A stretch of DNA of 64,000 nucleotides from Lewinellaceae bacterium (GTDB lineage Bacteria > Bacteroidota > Bacteroidia > Chitinophagales > Saprospiraceae). The DNA lies in contig JACJXW010000004.1 of NCBI GenBank assembly GCA_020636405.1, positions 3,460,001 to 3,524,000 of the forward strand, read 5' to 3'. Position numbers and translations under genes: made by a program. Under the pieces are notes generated by a model that was given only the letters and a program-made list of their open reading frames with translations, did no database searches and was not told the origin of the DNA. This document shows, piece by piece, positions 34,501 to 43,425 of the stretch. How positions within the stretch are numbered: position 1 is the first letter of the stretch; each line of letters begins with the position of its first letter.

Positions 34501-35376
34501 ATGAACCGCTTAGACATCTGGCATCGCGCCGGCAGATCCTTCAACTGGAACGGCCACCGCATCTTTTACCGCGAATCGGGCAGGGGAGAGGCCTTACTCC
34601 TTCTGCACGGATTCCCTACGGCTTCCTGGGACTGGCACAAAGTATGGCCTACTCTGGAAGGACGCTTTCATCTTATCGCTCCGGATTTTCTGGGGTTTGG
34701 TTTTTCCGACAAACCCCGTCGATACGATTACACCATCGCCCACCAGGCCGATATGGTGGAGGAACTTGTGGGCTGCCTGGGTATTCGAAGTTTTCACATT
34801 CTTGCCCATGATTTCGGAGATACGGTGGCGCAGGAACTGCTTGCCCGCCACAATGGGAAGGAGGGCGCCTTCGGACAAGGACTTGCTGTTGAAACGCTTT
34901 GTCTGCTCAACGGCGGCCTGTTCCCGGAGGCCCATTCGCCCCGCCTGGTACAACACCTGATGGCTTCGCCCATTGGGGGGATTCTGGCGCCTTTTTTATC
35001 TAAACGGACGCTGGCGCGGAATTTCAAGGCTATCTTCGGGCCGGACACCCCGCCGACGCCACAAGAGATCGACGAGTTCTGGGAGACGATCACTTTCAAC
35101 AGAGGCAAAGGGGTGATGCACCTGCTCATCCGCTACATGGCCGAGCGCCGGGCCTTTCGCAGCCGCTGGGTGGGCGCCCTGGAGCAGGCTGCCATCCCCG
35201 TTCGCCTGATCGATGGGGCGGCCGATCCTATCTCCGGACGGCATCTGGCCGAACATTACCAGCAATTGATCCCTGATCCGGATGTCGTTTTCCTGGAGGG
35301 TATCGGGCATTACCCCCAGACGGAGGCCCCGGAGCTGGTGCTGAAGCATTTTCTGGAGTTTTTAGAAGCTGTCTGA
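34501..35376 (+). CDS. Alpha/beta hydrolase with Asp nucleophile (epoxide-hydrolase/dehalogenase-like)
   Basis: The 291-residue protein has the oxyanion-hole segment LLHGFPTASWDW, then PDFLGFGFSDKP. The nucleophile elbow reads ILAHDFGDTVAQE, so the nucleophile is Asp, as in epoxide hydrolases and haloalkane dehalogenases, not Ser. The acid is probably the Asp of LIDGAADPIS and the base the His of GIGHYPQTEAPE. The substrate is not clear; of the two known classes the tryptophan next to the nucleophile in dehalogenases is replaced by Phe. No signal peptide, so cytoplasmic. Confidence 0.85.
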   Translation: MNRLDIWHRAGRSFNWNGHRIFYRESGRGEALLLLHGFPTASWDWHKVWPTLEGRFHLIAPDFLGFGFSDKPRRYDYTIAHQADMVEELVGCLGIRSFHILAHDFGDTVAQELLARHNGKEGAFGQGLAVETLCLLNGGLFPEAHSPRLVQHLMASPIGGILAPFLSKRTLARNFKAIFGPDTPPTPQEIDEFWETITFNRGKGVMHLLIRYMAERRAFRSRWVGALEQAAIPVRLIDGAADPISGRHLAEHYQQLIPDPDVVFLEGIGHYPQTEAPELVLKHFLEFLEAV

Positions 35377-35424
35377 AAAATGGCCCGAAATTTTTAATTT
35401 TACACAAATTTTAAAACCTGCGCC

Positions 35425-36432
35425 TTGGAATTCGACCATATAATCAAGGATCTCAAAAACAAACAATACCGGCCCATCTATTTCCTGCACGGGGAGGAAT
35501 CCTACTTCATTGATGAGATTGCCCATTACATCGAGAAGAACGTGCTGTCTGAATCGGAGCGGGCGTTTAATCAAACCATCTTTTACGGAAAAGACGTAAA
35601 CCATATGGATATCGTGGATACCGCCCGCCGATATCCGATGATGTCTTCTCACCAGGTGGTCCTCCTGAAAGAGGCGCAGGACATGAAGAGCCTCGGTGAG
35701 CTTCTATCCTATGTGGAAAGGCCGATGGAGAGCACCATCCTGGTGATCTGCCACAAGCACAAGCGCTTCAACTTTAATTCTAAATTCGGCAAGGCACTCA
35801 AGAAAGATGCTGTGGTTTTTGAATCCAAACCGCTGTACGACAATCAAGTGCCTGCCTGGATCAGTGCCTTCCTCAAAAAAAAGAAGCTTAGCATAACTCC
35901 CAAAGCGGCCGAGCTGATTGCCGATTACCTGGGCTCAGACCTATCCAAAGTGGCTAATGAACTCGATAAACTAGCCATCAACCTGCCGCCGGGCACAGAA
36001 GTTAACGATCAGCACATCGAAGCCAACATCGGGATCAGCAAGGACTATAACATCTTTGAACTGCAACGCGCCCTTGGGCAGCGCGACGTGCTGAAAGCCA
36101 ACCGCATCATCAACTACTTCGCCGCCAACCCGAAGAAAAACCCCATGCCGGTCCTCATCGGCGCTCTGTATGGCTATTTCAGTAAAGTGTATGTTTACCA
36201 CGCCGCCAAAAACTTGCCGGAAAAGGAATTATTGAGTACCTTGCAACTGCGATCCAATTACTTTTTGAAAGAATACCGGGCTTCCGCCCGCAATTTTCCC
36301 CCCGCCCAGGCCGAAAAGGCCATAACCCTTCTGAAAGAATACGACCTGAAGTCCAAAGGCGTCGGTTATAACAGTACCGGCAAGCCCGAGGGCGAACTGA
36401 TGAAAGAGCTGGTTTGGCGCTTGTTGCATTGA
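35425..36432 (+). CDS. holA: DNA polymerase III delta subunit
   Basis: The 335-residue clamp-loader subunit opens the sliding clamp. Recognised by the N-terminal PIYFLHGEESYFIDEIAHYI, HQVVLLKEAQDMKSL, VPAWISAFLKKKKLSITPKA, LGSDLSKVANELDKL and the middle YNIFELQRALGQRD. The start codon is TTG at 35425; the only in-frame ATG upstream (35380) meets a stop after five codons. An octamer repeat array begins at the stop codon. Confidence 0.9.
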   Translation: MEFDHIIKDLKNKQYRPIYFLHGEESYFIDEIAHYIEKNVLSESERAFNQTIFYGKDVNHMDIVDTARRYPMMSSHQVVLLKEAQDMKSLGELLSYVERPMESTILVICHKHKRFNFNSKFGKALKKDAVVFESKPLYDNQVPAWISAFLKKKKLSITPKAAELIADYLGSDLSKVANELDKLAINLPPGTEVNDQHIEANIGISKDYNIFELQRALGQRDVLKANRIINYFAANPKKNPMPVLIGALYGYFSKVYVYHAAKNLPEKELLSTLQLRSNYFLKEYRASARNFPPAQAEKAITLLKEYDLKSKGVGYNSTGKPEGELMKELVWRLLH

Positions 36433-36526
36433 CGTTTGGATGTTCTGACGTTTGGGCGTTTGGGCGTTCTGACGTTTGGGCGTTTGGATGTTCTGACGTT
36501 TGGGCGTTTGGATGTTCTGACGTTTG
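36431..36526 (+). repeat. Octamer array, 12 units of GRYGTTYK
   Basis: Twelve 8-bp units follow each other without a gap, from GACGTTTG at 36431 to GACGTTTG at 36519-36526, drawn from GACGTTTG, GGCGTTTG, GATGTTCT and GGCGTTCT. The array overlaps the last two bases of the holA stop and ends about 100 bp before the next ATG. A partly inverted copy (CGTCCAAACATCC...CGCCCAAAC) follows at 36541-36565. Confidence 0.93.
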
Positions 36527-36627
36527 GGGCCGTGTTCTCACGTCCAAACATCCATACGCCCAAACTCTCCCGGCAACTCCTCCCTATCTCCCCGGATAAG
36601 TTTATTATTATCAAAACCAAATAAAAT

Positions 36628-39600
36628 ATGATCATAAGGATTGTTTGGCTGATGGCCATATTGCTGTATGTCATTCAGCTCCGTGCCCAGTTCGCCGTCA
36701 CGGGGGCAGACACGCCTGCCTTTGGCCCTCAGGAACTGATCGAGGAGGTTTGCCTGGGAGAAGGCATTCAGGTGCTGGATATACAATACAGCGGAGTACC
36801 TGCGGCGGTAGGGCGCTTCTCCGGAGGGGACAACATCATCGGGCTGGAAGAAGGCTTCCTGATGACCACTGGCTTTGCCGCTACCGCCTCCGGTGGCGCC
36901 GGATCCGACCTGCCCAGTTGGTGGGAAGCCAACATCCCCAACGGAAGCATGGCCTCCCATCCCGACTTGTCGGGCCTGGCCAATGACGAGATCTTCGACG
37001 TGGCGGTGTACACCATACGGTTCATTCCTACCGGTGATTCCATCATGTTCCGGTACGTCTTTGCCTCCGACGAATATCCGACCTTTGTTTGCAGCAAATT
37101 CAACGATGTTTTTGGATTCTTTCTGACCGGGCCGGATCAGGATGGCAATACCACCACCATTAATATTGCAAAGGTGCCAGGAACGGACCTGCCGGTTTCC
37201 ATCAACAGCGTCAACAACGGCAATCCTGGAGAACACCCGCTGTCCAACCTGTCCTTTTGCGACGGCGAAAATGGCTCTCTCGATAATGCGGCCCTGTTCA
37301 ATGCCACCCATCCCAATTCAGCGCCGGTTTACAACGGCTACACGGATGTTTTTGTCGCCAGGGCAGCAGTTACGCCCTGCCAGGAATACACCATGGCTCT
37401 GGTACTGGCCGATATCGGGGATGCCCTCTGGGACTCCGGGCTGTTCTTTGAAGCCAAAAGTTTCTGTTCCTTTGCCGGCGGTGGCCATGCCAGCGAGGAA
37501 GTGACCATTGTGGAATCCTGTTCCCCGGGTTTGCTGGAGGTTGCTCTCGACAATTTCCCGGATGATGATTTCCCGCTTACTTATACGATTACAGGCACGG
37601 CGGAAGCCGGAGTGGATTATGTTTTTCCCGGGCTGTCTGATGGAGGGCAGGTCGAAGGGCCGGCCGGGAGCTGGCTGCTGGAATTGCAGGCAGAAGACGA
37701 CGGCTTGGCAGAGGGGATAGAAACGATCGAGATCCGTCTTCAGGGCGCCACCTGCTCGGAGAAAACGGTCACCATCCGGCTGGTTGACCCCTTGCGGATC
37801 GAAGGGCCTCCCAGTGCCCTTTGTACCTCGGGCCCGGTGACTTTGACCGTAGTGGGCGATTCGGCGGCACTGGCCGATTATCCGCTGATCTGGAATACCG
37901 GGCAGGAAGGGGCTTCCATACAGGTAGTACCACAGGAGACCACCGAATACGTACTCGATTATGGTGGATATTCCTATTCCTGTCGCGTACCGTTCACTGT
38001 TGAAGTCGCAAATCCGGAAGTTGAGCTCAATCTGGAATTGTGCTCTAATGACGAAGGTGTGCTGGTCAATGGAACCCGATATGATTTTTTCAATCCGGCC
38101 GGTGTAGAAGTACTGGAAGGAGGCAGTGCTTTCGGTTGTGATTCTACGGTTTACATCAACATCACGCCAAAGGCTTCCTCCTACCTGCAATCCGGTATTT
38201 GTGCGGGACAGGGCATGACCGTAAACGGTACGCTTTATGATGCCGGCAACCCGTCCGGCATGGAAGTGATCGTTGGCGGCGCCCAGGACGGCTGCGACTC
38301 GGTAGTGTACATTAACCTGTCGGTTTATCCGCAACAGAGTTCCAGCCTGGAAGCCACCGTCAATGAAGGAGAAAGTTATGTCCTGGGAGGGCAGTCTTTC
38401 ACCGCTAATGGGAGTTACGAGTTGGTGTTCTCCGATCAGAATGGTTGCGACAGCCTGGTGTTCCTTCAGTTGAATATAAAGACGCAAACCACCATACTGA
38501 CGGATTCGATCGCCGTAGGCCAGGTGGAAAGCCTCTGCCTGGACACCTCTATTTTCCAGTCGATAGGCAGCTTTTTCAATGCCTGCCCGCAGCCGGATGC
38601 CGGCACGGAATGGATACTGCAGGACAATGTCGCCTGCCTGGAATACGCGGGCCTGGCACCGGGGGTGGATACGGCCTGTATTGCTGTCTGTGATGGGGCG
38701 GCTTTTTGCGATACCACGATCCTCATCGTCAGTGTGTTTGACAATTTGCTGGCGGCTCTAGACGATTATGATACTACCTTTTACAATGCGGCGGCCTCCA
38801 TTGATGTGTTGGCCAACGACTGGATCAGCGCAACGGTGGTAGACACGCAGTATATCGTCACCGCTCCGGTAAACGGAATAGCTTCCGTCAACCCGGATGG
38901 AAGTATTGCCTACACGCCTCAGCTCTCCGATTGCCTGGAGGAGGACGCCTTCACCTATGCCATCTGTAACAGCGTGGGGTGCGATACCGCTACGGTATAC
39001 CTTTATCTGAACGGGGTGGCGGGCGCCTGCGATGCCGTATGGCCGGGCGATGTGAACAACGACGGTAAGGTCAACCAGGTAGACCACTGGGCCATTGGGC
39101 TGGGCTATGGCCTCACCGGCCCGGTGCGCCCCAACGCCAGCAATGCCTGGCAGGCGCAACCCATGATCGACTGGAACGGCAGCCTGTATTTCATTTACAC
39201 CTTTAATCGAAAATTCGCGGACAGCAACGGGGACGGGGAGATCAACTCCGGAGATACCTACGCCATTTATTCCAACTGGGGGTTATCTCACCCGTTGAGG
39301 CCGGAAGGGTTCGATTACCCGGACAGGCCCATTTCTGTCTTATTGGAACAGGAAATCCAGGCTTCCGAATATACGGAGATAAGCCTGCACCTGGGCGAAA
39401 GCACCTGGCCTCTGCCCGATGCCTACGGGTTGGCCTTTGAGGCCTATTTCGACCCCTCGCGGGTGGCTGATGTTCAGTTTTCCACAACCGGTAGTTGGCT
39501 GGGCACCGCCGGGGAGGACATGATGGAGCTCACCAAGGTGTTTCCATCCATTGGAAAGGTGCAGGTTTCCCTGGTGCGTACCGACCATCTCCCGCAGCCG

Positions 39601-40005
39601 GGTTCCGGCAGGGTAGGCACTCTGCGCCTGTTGTGCCCTGGTGGCGATTGTGGCGAGTGCACTGTCCGCAACATTCAGTTCCTGCAATCCGATGGCCATG
39701 CCTTTGATGTAGAAGGTGAATTTACCTGGCAGGCAGAGAGCCTGAGTTCAGTGAACAGCCGATTGGAAAGGCAGGTGCAGTTGTTTCCAAACCCGGTACG
39801 GGAAATCCTCCAGGTTGGGCTTCCTGGCGCCGGTTCCGCCAGCCTGGTGGGTGTGAACGGACAACAGGCATGGGAAGGAGCCTTGAAGCAGGGATGGAAT
39901 GAAGTCTTTGTAAAAGACTTAAGGCCAGGGGTTTACATTTTGAGGATTCAATTGCAAAAAGGTACGGTGGCTAAAAAAGTTATCGTTTTATCTGATAAAA
40001 ATTAG
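36628..40005 (+). CDS. Giant T9SS-exported protein with choice-of-anchor-L domain
   Basis: The 1125-residue protein has a signal peptide (ATLLYVIQLRA-type, cleaved near 20), then a choice-of-anchor-L domain (about 30-290; GFLMTTGFAATASGG, VFASDEYPTFVCSKFNDVFG). Next come a Calx-beta-like segment (about 295-375), repeats around CDSVVYINLS with a conserved NGTLYD, and a cadherin-like/Ig segment with IDVLANDW. Around 806-875 two dockerin-like calcium loops occur (GDVNNDGKVNQVDHWAIG and DSNGDGEINSGDTYAIY). The last 80 residues (LFPNPVREILQVGL, GVYILRIQL) are a T9SS sorting domain. Such proteins are shown on the cell surface; the partner is unknown. Confidence 0.9.
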   Translation: MIIRIVWLMAILLYVIQLRAQFAVTGADTPAFGPQELIEEVCLGEGIQVLDIQYSGVPAAVGRFSGGDNIIGLEEGFLMTTGFAATASGGAGSDLPSWWEANIPNGSMASHPDLSGLANDEIFDVAVYTIRFIPTGDSIMFRYVFASDEYPTFVCSKFNDVFGFFLTGPDQDGNTTTINIAKVPGTDLPVSINSVNNGNPGEHPLSNLSFCDGENGSLDNAALFNATHPNSAPVYNGYTDVFVARAAVTPCQEYTMALVLADIGDALWDSGLFFEAKSFCSFAGGGHASEEVTIVESCSPGLLEVALDNFPDDDFPLTYTITGTAEAGVDYVFPGLSDGGQVEGPAGSWLLELQAEDDGLAEGIETIEIRLQGATCSEKTVTIRLVDPLRIEGPPSALCTSGPVTLTVVGDSAALADYPLIWNTGQEGASIQVVPQETTEYVLDYGGYSYSCRVPFTVEVANPEVELNLELCSNDEGVLVNGTRYDFFNPAGVEVLEGGSAFGCDSTVYINITPKASSYLQSGICAGQGMTVNGTLYDAGNPSGMEVIVGGAQDGCDSVVYINLSVYPQQSSSLEATVNEGESYVLGGQSFTANGSYELVFSDQNGCDSLVFLQLNIKTQTTILTDSIAVGQVESLCLDTSIFQSIGSFFNACPQPDAGTEWILQDNVACLEYAGLAPGVDTACIAVCDGAAFCDTTILIVSVFDNLLAALDDYDTTFYNAAASIDVLANDWISATVVDTQYIVTAPVNGIASVNPDGSIAYTPQLSDCLEEDAFTYAICNSVGCDTATVYLYLNGVAGACDAVWPGDVNNDGKVNQVDHWAIGLGYGLTGPVRPNASNAWQAQPMIDWNGSLYFIYTFNRKFADSNGDGEINSGDTYAIYSNWGLSHPLRPEGFDYPDRPISVLLEQEIQASEYTEISLHLGESTWPLPDAYGLAFEAYFDPSRVADVQFSTTGSWLGTAGEDMMELTKVFPSIGKVQVSLVRTDHLPQPGSGRVGTLRLLCPGGDCGECTVRNIQFLQSDGHAFDVEGEFTWQAESLSSVNSRLERQVQLFPNPVREILQVGLPGAGSASLVGVNGQQAWEGALKQGWNEVFVKDLRPGVYILRIQLQKGTVAKKVIVLSDKN

Positions 40006-40009
40006 ACAT

Positions 40010-40037
40010 TTTCAAAAAAGGGTTTGCTTTTTTGAAA
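40010..40037 (+). terminator. Terminator of the T9SS gene overlapping the trp promoter
   Basis: TTTCAAAAAAG (40010-40020) pairs with CTTTTTTGAAA (40027-40037), an 11-bp stem with a 6-nt loop, 5 bp after the stop. Its loop contains the -33 TTTG of the trp promoter. Confidence 0.7.
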
Positions 40038-40055
40038 GTAATCCCTTTATCTTTG
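40023..40055 (+). promoter_or_regulatory. Promoter of the trp operon
   Basis: TTTG (40023-40026), 21 bp, TATCTTTG (40048-40055): a full match to the Bacteroidota promoter consensus. The start is expected near 40062, 14 bp before the leader ATG. Confidence 0.8.
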
Positions 40056-40075
40056 ACGCGATCAAAATCAAAAAA

Positions 40076-40144
40076 ATGTCAAACGTTCAGCTTTCAAACA
40101 ACTGGTGGTGGTGGCACAGTCATTCGGAGTCCCGGGTGAGGTGA
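40076..40144 (+). CDS. trpL: trp operon leader peptide
   Basis: A 22-codon frame, ATG at 40076 and TGA at 40142-40144, encodes four consecutive Trp (codons 10-13, TGG x4 at 40103-40114) flanked by Asn and His. Four Trp in 22 residues cannot be chance upstream of trpE. Its role is to stall the ribosome when charged tRNA-Trp is scarce and so control the downstream attenuator. It is too short for usual gene finding. Confidence 0.93.
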   Translation: MSNVQLSNNWWWWHSHSESRVR

Positions 40145-40215
40145 CGCGCCTTTGTTTGAACTGAATTCAAATCCATACAAAAGCGGCTTGTCGAATCACT
40201 CGGCAAGCCGCTTTT
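40093..40215 (+). promoter_or_regulatory. trp attenuator with alternative RNA hairpins
   Basis: Three exclusive pairings can be drawn. 1:2 is TTCAAACAA (40093-40101, just before the Trp codons) with TTGTTTGAA (40152-40160), 9 bp. 2:3 (antiterminator) is CGCCTTTGT (40147-40155) with ACAAAAGCG (40177-40185), 8 of 9 pairs, plus an inner hairpin TTTGAA/TTCAAA. 3:4 is the terminator at 40179-40215. A ribosome stalled at the Trp codons covers strand 1, frees strand 2 for 2:3 and prevents termination. This is the logic of the E. coli trp attenuator. Confidence 0.88.
40179..40215 (+). terminator. trp attenuator terminator
   Basis: AAAAGCGGCTTG (40179-40190) and CAAGCCGCTTTT (40204-40215) are perfect complements; three further pairs (one G-U) close a 7-nt loop. 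It lies 35 bp after the leader stop and 104 bp before trpE. Confidence 0.9.
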
Positions 40216-40318
40216 CATTTGTATCGGCCGCATTCATTGTGGCCCATAATCAAAACAGGTGAGGCAGGCTTACTCTCACCTTCGCCTCGAACTTGATTAA
40301 AAAAAATGACCCACTAAA

Positions 40319-41737
40319 ATGGAAATCAAGACTGAAAAAAAGATCAGCATCCGTACGAATGTCCACCGATACCTGGCCGATACAGTTACTCCCGTGACCC
40401 TCTTTCTCAAGGCGAGGGACCATTTTACGGAGCCTGTTTTGTTGGAAAACAACGACTTCAGGAGCAAGGAAGACTGTTATTCCTTCCTTGGCTTTGATGT
40501 GATCGGCAGTTTCCAGGTGCAACAGGGGTACATCCGCGAGGATTTCCCGGGGGAAGCTCCCCGGGAGTACGAGGTAGAGGATGTGCAGGCCGTTCCCAAT
40601 GCCATGCAGGCATTCCTTCAGCGTTTCGATGTTCATTACGAGGCTCCTTATTCGGGGTTCAACGGGCTGATCGGTTACACCGGCTTTGATGGGGTACAGT
40701 ATTTCGATACACTGGAATTCGACCCGAAAAAGCGCAAATTCGACCTGCCGGACCTGCGGTATAATCTATACCGCTTTATTTTGGCCATCAACCACTTCCG
40801 GGATGAACTTTACGTCCTGGAGAATCAGCCCCAAGGGGAAGACTCCCGCCTGGAGGAGGTGGAGCGGCTCATTCGCAGCCAGAAGTTTTCGACTCATGCG
40901 TTTTGCCTGCACGGAGAAGAAACCAGTAACCTGACCGATGAACAGTTCAAGGAGCTGGTCACTATAGGCAAACACCATTGTCATAGGGGAGATGTATTCC
41001 AAATCGTTTTTAGCCGGCAGTTTTCCCAGCGGTTTACCGGCGATGATTTTACGGTATACCGGGCGCTGCGGTCCATCAACCCCTCGCCCTACCTTTTCTA
41101 TGCCGATTATGGCAGTTACCGGATCTTTGGTTCGTCTCCTGAAACCCAGATGGCGGTGCGCAACGGTGTGGCCGTTGTCAATCCCATTGCCGGCACTTAC
41201 CGCCGTACCGGCGATGACATTGAGGATGCTCAAAAGGCGCTGGAGTTGTCGGAAGACCCCAAAGAGAACGCCGAGCACATCATGTTGGTGGACCTTGCCC
41301 GCAATGACCTGGGGCGCCACGCCGTCAACGTTCAGGTCAAGGAACTAAAAGACATACAGTATTTCAGCCACGTGATCCACCTGGTCTCAAAGGTGGTGGG
41401 AGAACTGGAGCCGACAACCAATCCGATGCAGGTTTTTGGGGATACCTTCCCGGCTGGCACGCTCTCGGGAGCCCCTAAATACAAAGCGATCGAACTGATC
41501 AATCAATACGAGAACCAGAACCGCAGTTTTTACGGTGGGGCCCTCGGATACATCAACTTCAATGGCGAAATGAATAAGGCCATCGTCATCCGGTCTTTCC
41601 TCAGCCAGGACAATACCCTCTATTACCAGGCGGGAGCGGGCATCGTAGCTGCCAGCGTGGAAGAAAAGGAACTACAGGAAGTCAACAACAAATTGGGCGC
41701 CCTGAAGAAAGCGTTGGTGGAAGCCGAAAAGCTCTGA
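40319..41737 (+). CDS. trpE: Anthranilate synthase component I
   Basis: The 472-residue subunit converts chorismate and ammonia to anthranilate. The N-terminal domain has the allosteric Trp-site segment PVLLENND. The chorismate-binding domain shows GDVFQIVFSRQFSQRF, SINPSPYLFY, GSSPETQM, NPIAGTYRRTGDD, ELSEDPKENAEHIMLVDLAR, HLVSKVVGEL, FPAGTLSGAPK and YGGALGYI. Length is normal. First gene of trpE-G-D-C-F-B-A-aroF, under leader-peptide attenuation; feedback inhibition by Trp is expected too. Confidence 0.96.
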   Translation: MEIKTEKKISIRTNVHRYLADTVTPVTLFLKARDHFTEPVLLENNDFRSKEDCYSFLGFDVIGSFQVQQGYIREDFPGEAPREYEVEDVQAVPNAMQAFLQRFDVHYEAPYSGFNGLIGYTGFDGVQYFDTLEFDPKKRKFDLPDLRYNLYRFILAINHFRDELYVLENQPQGEDSRLEEVERLIRSQKFSTHAFCLHGEETSNLTDEQFKELVTIGKHHCHRGDVFQIVFSRQFSQRFTGDDFTVYRALRSINPSPYLFYADYGSYRIFGSSPETQMAVRNGVAVVNPIAGTYRRTGDDIEDAQKALELSEDPKENAEHIMLVDLARNDLGRHAVNVQVKELKDIQYFSHVIHLVSKVVGELEPTTNPMQVFGDTFPAGTLSGAPKYKAIELINQYENQNRSFYGGALGYINFNGEMNKAIVIRSFLSQDNTLYYQAGAGIVAASVEEKELQEVNNKLGALKKALVEAEKL

Positions 41738-41775
41738 TAACCATTATTCACCCATTCACTCAATCACTCAATCAC

Positions 41776-42414
41776 ATGAAGATCCTAGTCCTCGATAATT
41801 ACGATTCCTTTACCTTCAACCTGGTGCAGTACATTCAGGAAATACTGGGGCAGAAGGTAGATGTACGCCGCAACGATGCCATTGCTCTGGATGCGGTTGC
41901 CGGTTACAACGCCATTATCCTTTCTCCAGGCCCGGGATTGCCTTCGGAAGCCGGTATCATGCCGGAGCTCATTCGCCGCTATGCTGCCGAGAAAGCCATC
42001 CTGGGTGTTTGCCTGGGCCATCAGGCTATCGGTGAGGCGTTCGGCGCAGAGTTGGAGAACCTCACTCAGGTATATCACGGTGTAGAAACTCCCATAACTG
42101 TTACCATGCCGGATGAACCCCTTTTTATGAATATCCCGGAGCAATTCCAGGCCGGCCGCTACCATTCCTGGGTTGTTCGCCGCGATAGCCTGCCGGAAAG
42201 CCTTCAGGCGACAGCAGTGGACAGCAAGGGCGTGATAATGGCTATGCGCCACCGGGAGTACAACGTTCGTGGCGTGCAGTTCCATCCCGAGTCGATCATG
42301 ACGGAATTCGGACGGAAAATGCTGGAGAACTTTTTTGTCTATTGCGTGCCCGGAACCGCTTTAGCCGCCCAGGGCTCGATGGCGGAAGGTTCGCCCATAA
42401 TCCTGAAACCATGA
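41776..42414 (+). CDS. trpG: Anthranilate synthase component II (glutamine amidotransferase)
   Basis: The 212-residue class I amidotransferase supplies ammonia from glutamine to TrpE. It starts MKILVLDNYDSFTFNLVQYI; the catalytic triad is the Cys of LGVCLGHQAIGEAFG (near residue 78) and the His and Glu of VQFHPESIMTEFG (near 168-170). LSPGPGLPSEAG is the oxyanion region. 38 bp after trpE. The C-terminus is extended by about 20 residues beyond the usual end. Confidence 0.96.
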   Translation: MKILVLDNYDSFTFNLVQYIQEILGQKVDVRRNDAIALDAVAGYNAIILSPGPGLPSEAGIMPELIRRYAAEKAILGVCLGHQAIGEAFGAELENLTQVYHGVETPITVTMPDEPLFMNIPEQFQAGRYHSWVVRRDSLPESLQATAVDSKGVIMAMRHREYNVRGVQFHPESIMTEFGRKMLENFFVYCVPGTALAAQGSMAEGSPIILKP

Positions 42415-42433
42415 ACCACCTAACCATTGAACT

Positions 42434-43420
42434 ATGAAACAGATCCTTTCCCGCTTATATGAACACGAACGGCTCAGCCGGGAAGAAGCCAGGGAGGTGC
42501 TGCTCAACATTTCCCGCGGCCAATACAACCACATGCAGGTAGCCAGTTTCATTACCGTTTACCAAATGCGTTCCGTTTCCATTCAGGAGTTACAGGGGTT
42601 TCGGGATGCCTTGCTGGAGCTTTGTATCCCTGTGAATTTAAATGGAACGGAGGCTATTGATATTGTCGGTACCGGTGGCGATAGTAAAAACACCTTTAAT
42701 GTCTCGACGCTTTCTTCGGTGGTGGTAGCCGGAGCGGGCTATAAAGTGGCCAAACACGGCAGTTATGGCGTCAGTTCGGCCGTAGGGTCTTCGAATGTGT
42801 TGATGGCCCTGGGGTATGAGTTTACCAACGACCAGGAACAATTGAAGCGCCAGCTCGACCGTTCCAATATCTGTTTTCTGCATGCACCTCTTTTCCACCC
42901 GGCGATGAAGGAGGTTGTACCTGTACGTAAGCAGTTGGGCGTCAAGACGTTTTTCAATATGTTGGGCCCGCTGGTGAATCCGGCACAGCCCAGCCACCAG
43001 CTTTTTGGTACCTTTAGCCTGGAGTTGGCCCGTATGTATCAGTACATCATGCAGGAAACTGGCCGCCGGTATGCTATCGTTTATTCGCTTGACGGTTATG
43101 ATGAGGTTTCTCTTACCGGGCCTTTCAAGTTGCGGACCAATGAACGGGACGTTATTCTGACACCGGGCGACCTGGGCAAGCCCCAGCTGACTCAGGCGGA
43201 TCTCTACGGGGGTGAAACGGAGGAAGAGGCGGCTGCCATTTTCCGAAACGTGCTCAACAACGAAGGCAGCCCCGCGCAATTTGAGGTCGTAACCGCTAAT
43301 GCTGGCCTGGCTATCCACTGCCTGAAGCCTGGAAGTTCACTGGAAGATTGTATCGAAGAAGCCAAAGAGAGCTTGCGCAGCAAGCGAGCCCTGCAGGCAT
43401 TCCAAAACCTCGTAAACTGA
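42434..43420 (+). CDS. trpD: Anthranilate phosphoribosyltransferase
   Basis: The 328-residue enzyme joins anthranilate to PRPP. Signatures are DIVGTGGDSKNTFNVST (PRPP loop), VAKHGSYGVSSAVGSSNVL, NICFLHAPLFHPAMKEV, RKQLGVKTFFNMLGPLVNPA and YSLDGYDEVSLTGP. In Bacteroidota TrpD is separate from TrpG, as here. The gap from trpG is 19 bp. Note that HGSYGVSS replaces the common HGNRxxSS. Confidence 0.95.
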   Translation: MKQILSRLYEHERLSREEAREVLLNISRGQYNHMQVASFITVYQMRSVSIQELQGFRDALLELCIPVNLNGTEAIDIVGTGGDSKNTFNVSTLSSVVVAGAGYKVAKHGSYGVSSAVGSSNVLMALGYEFTNDQEQLKRQLDRSNICFLHAPLFHPAMKEVVPVRKQLGVKTFFNMLGPLVNPAQPSHQLFGTFSLELARMYQYIMQETGRRYAIVYSLDGYDEVSLTGPFKLRTNERDVILTPGDLGKPQLTQADLYGGETEEEAAAIFRNVLNNEGSPAQFEVVTANAGLAIHCLKPGSSLEDCIEEAKESLRSKRALQAFQNLVN

Positions 43421-43425
43421 AAGCC

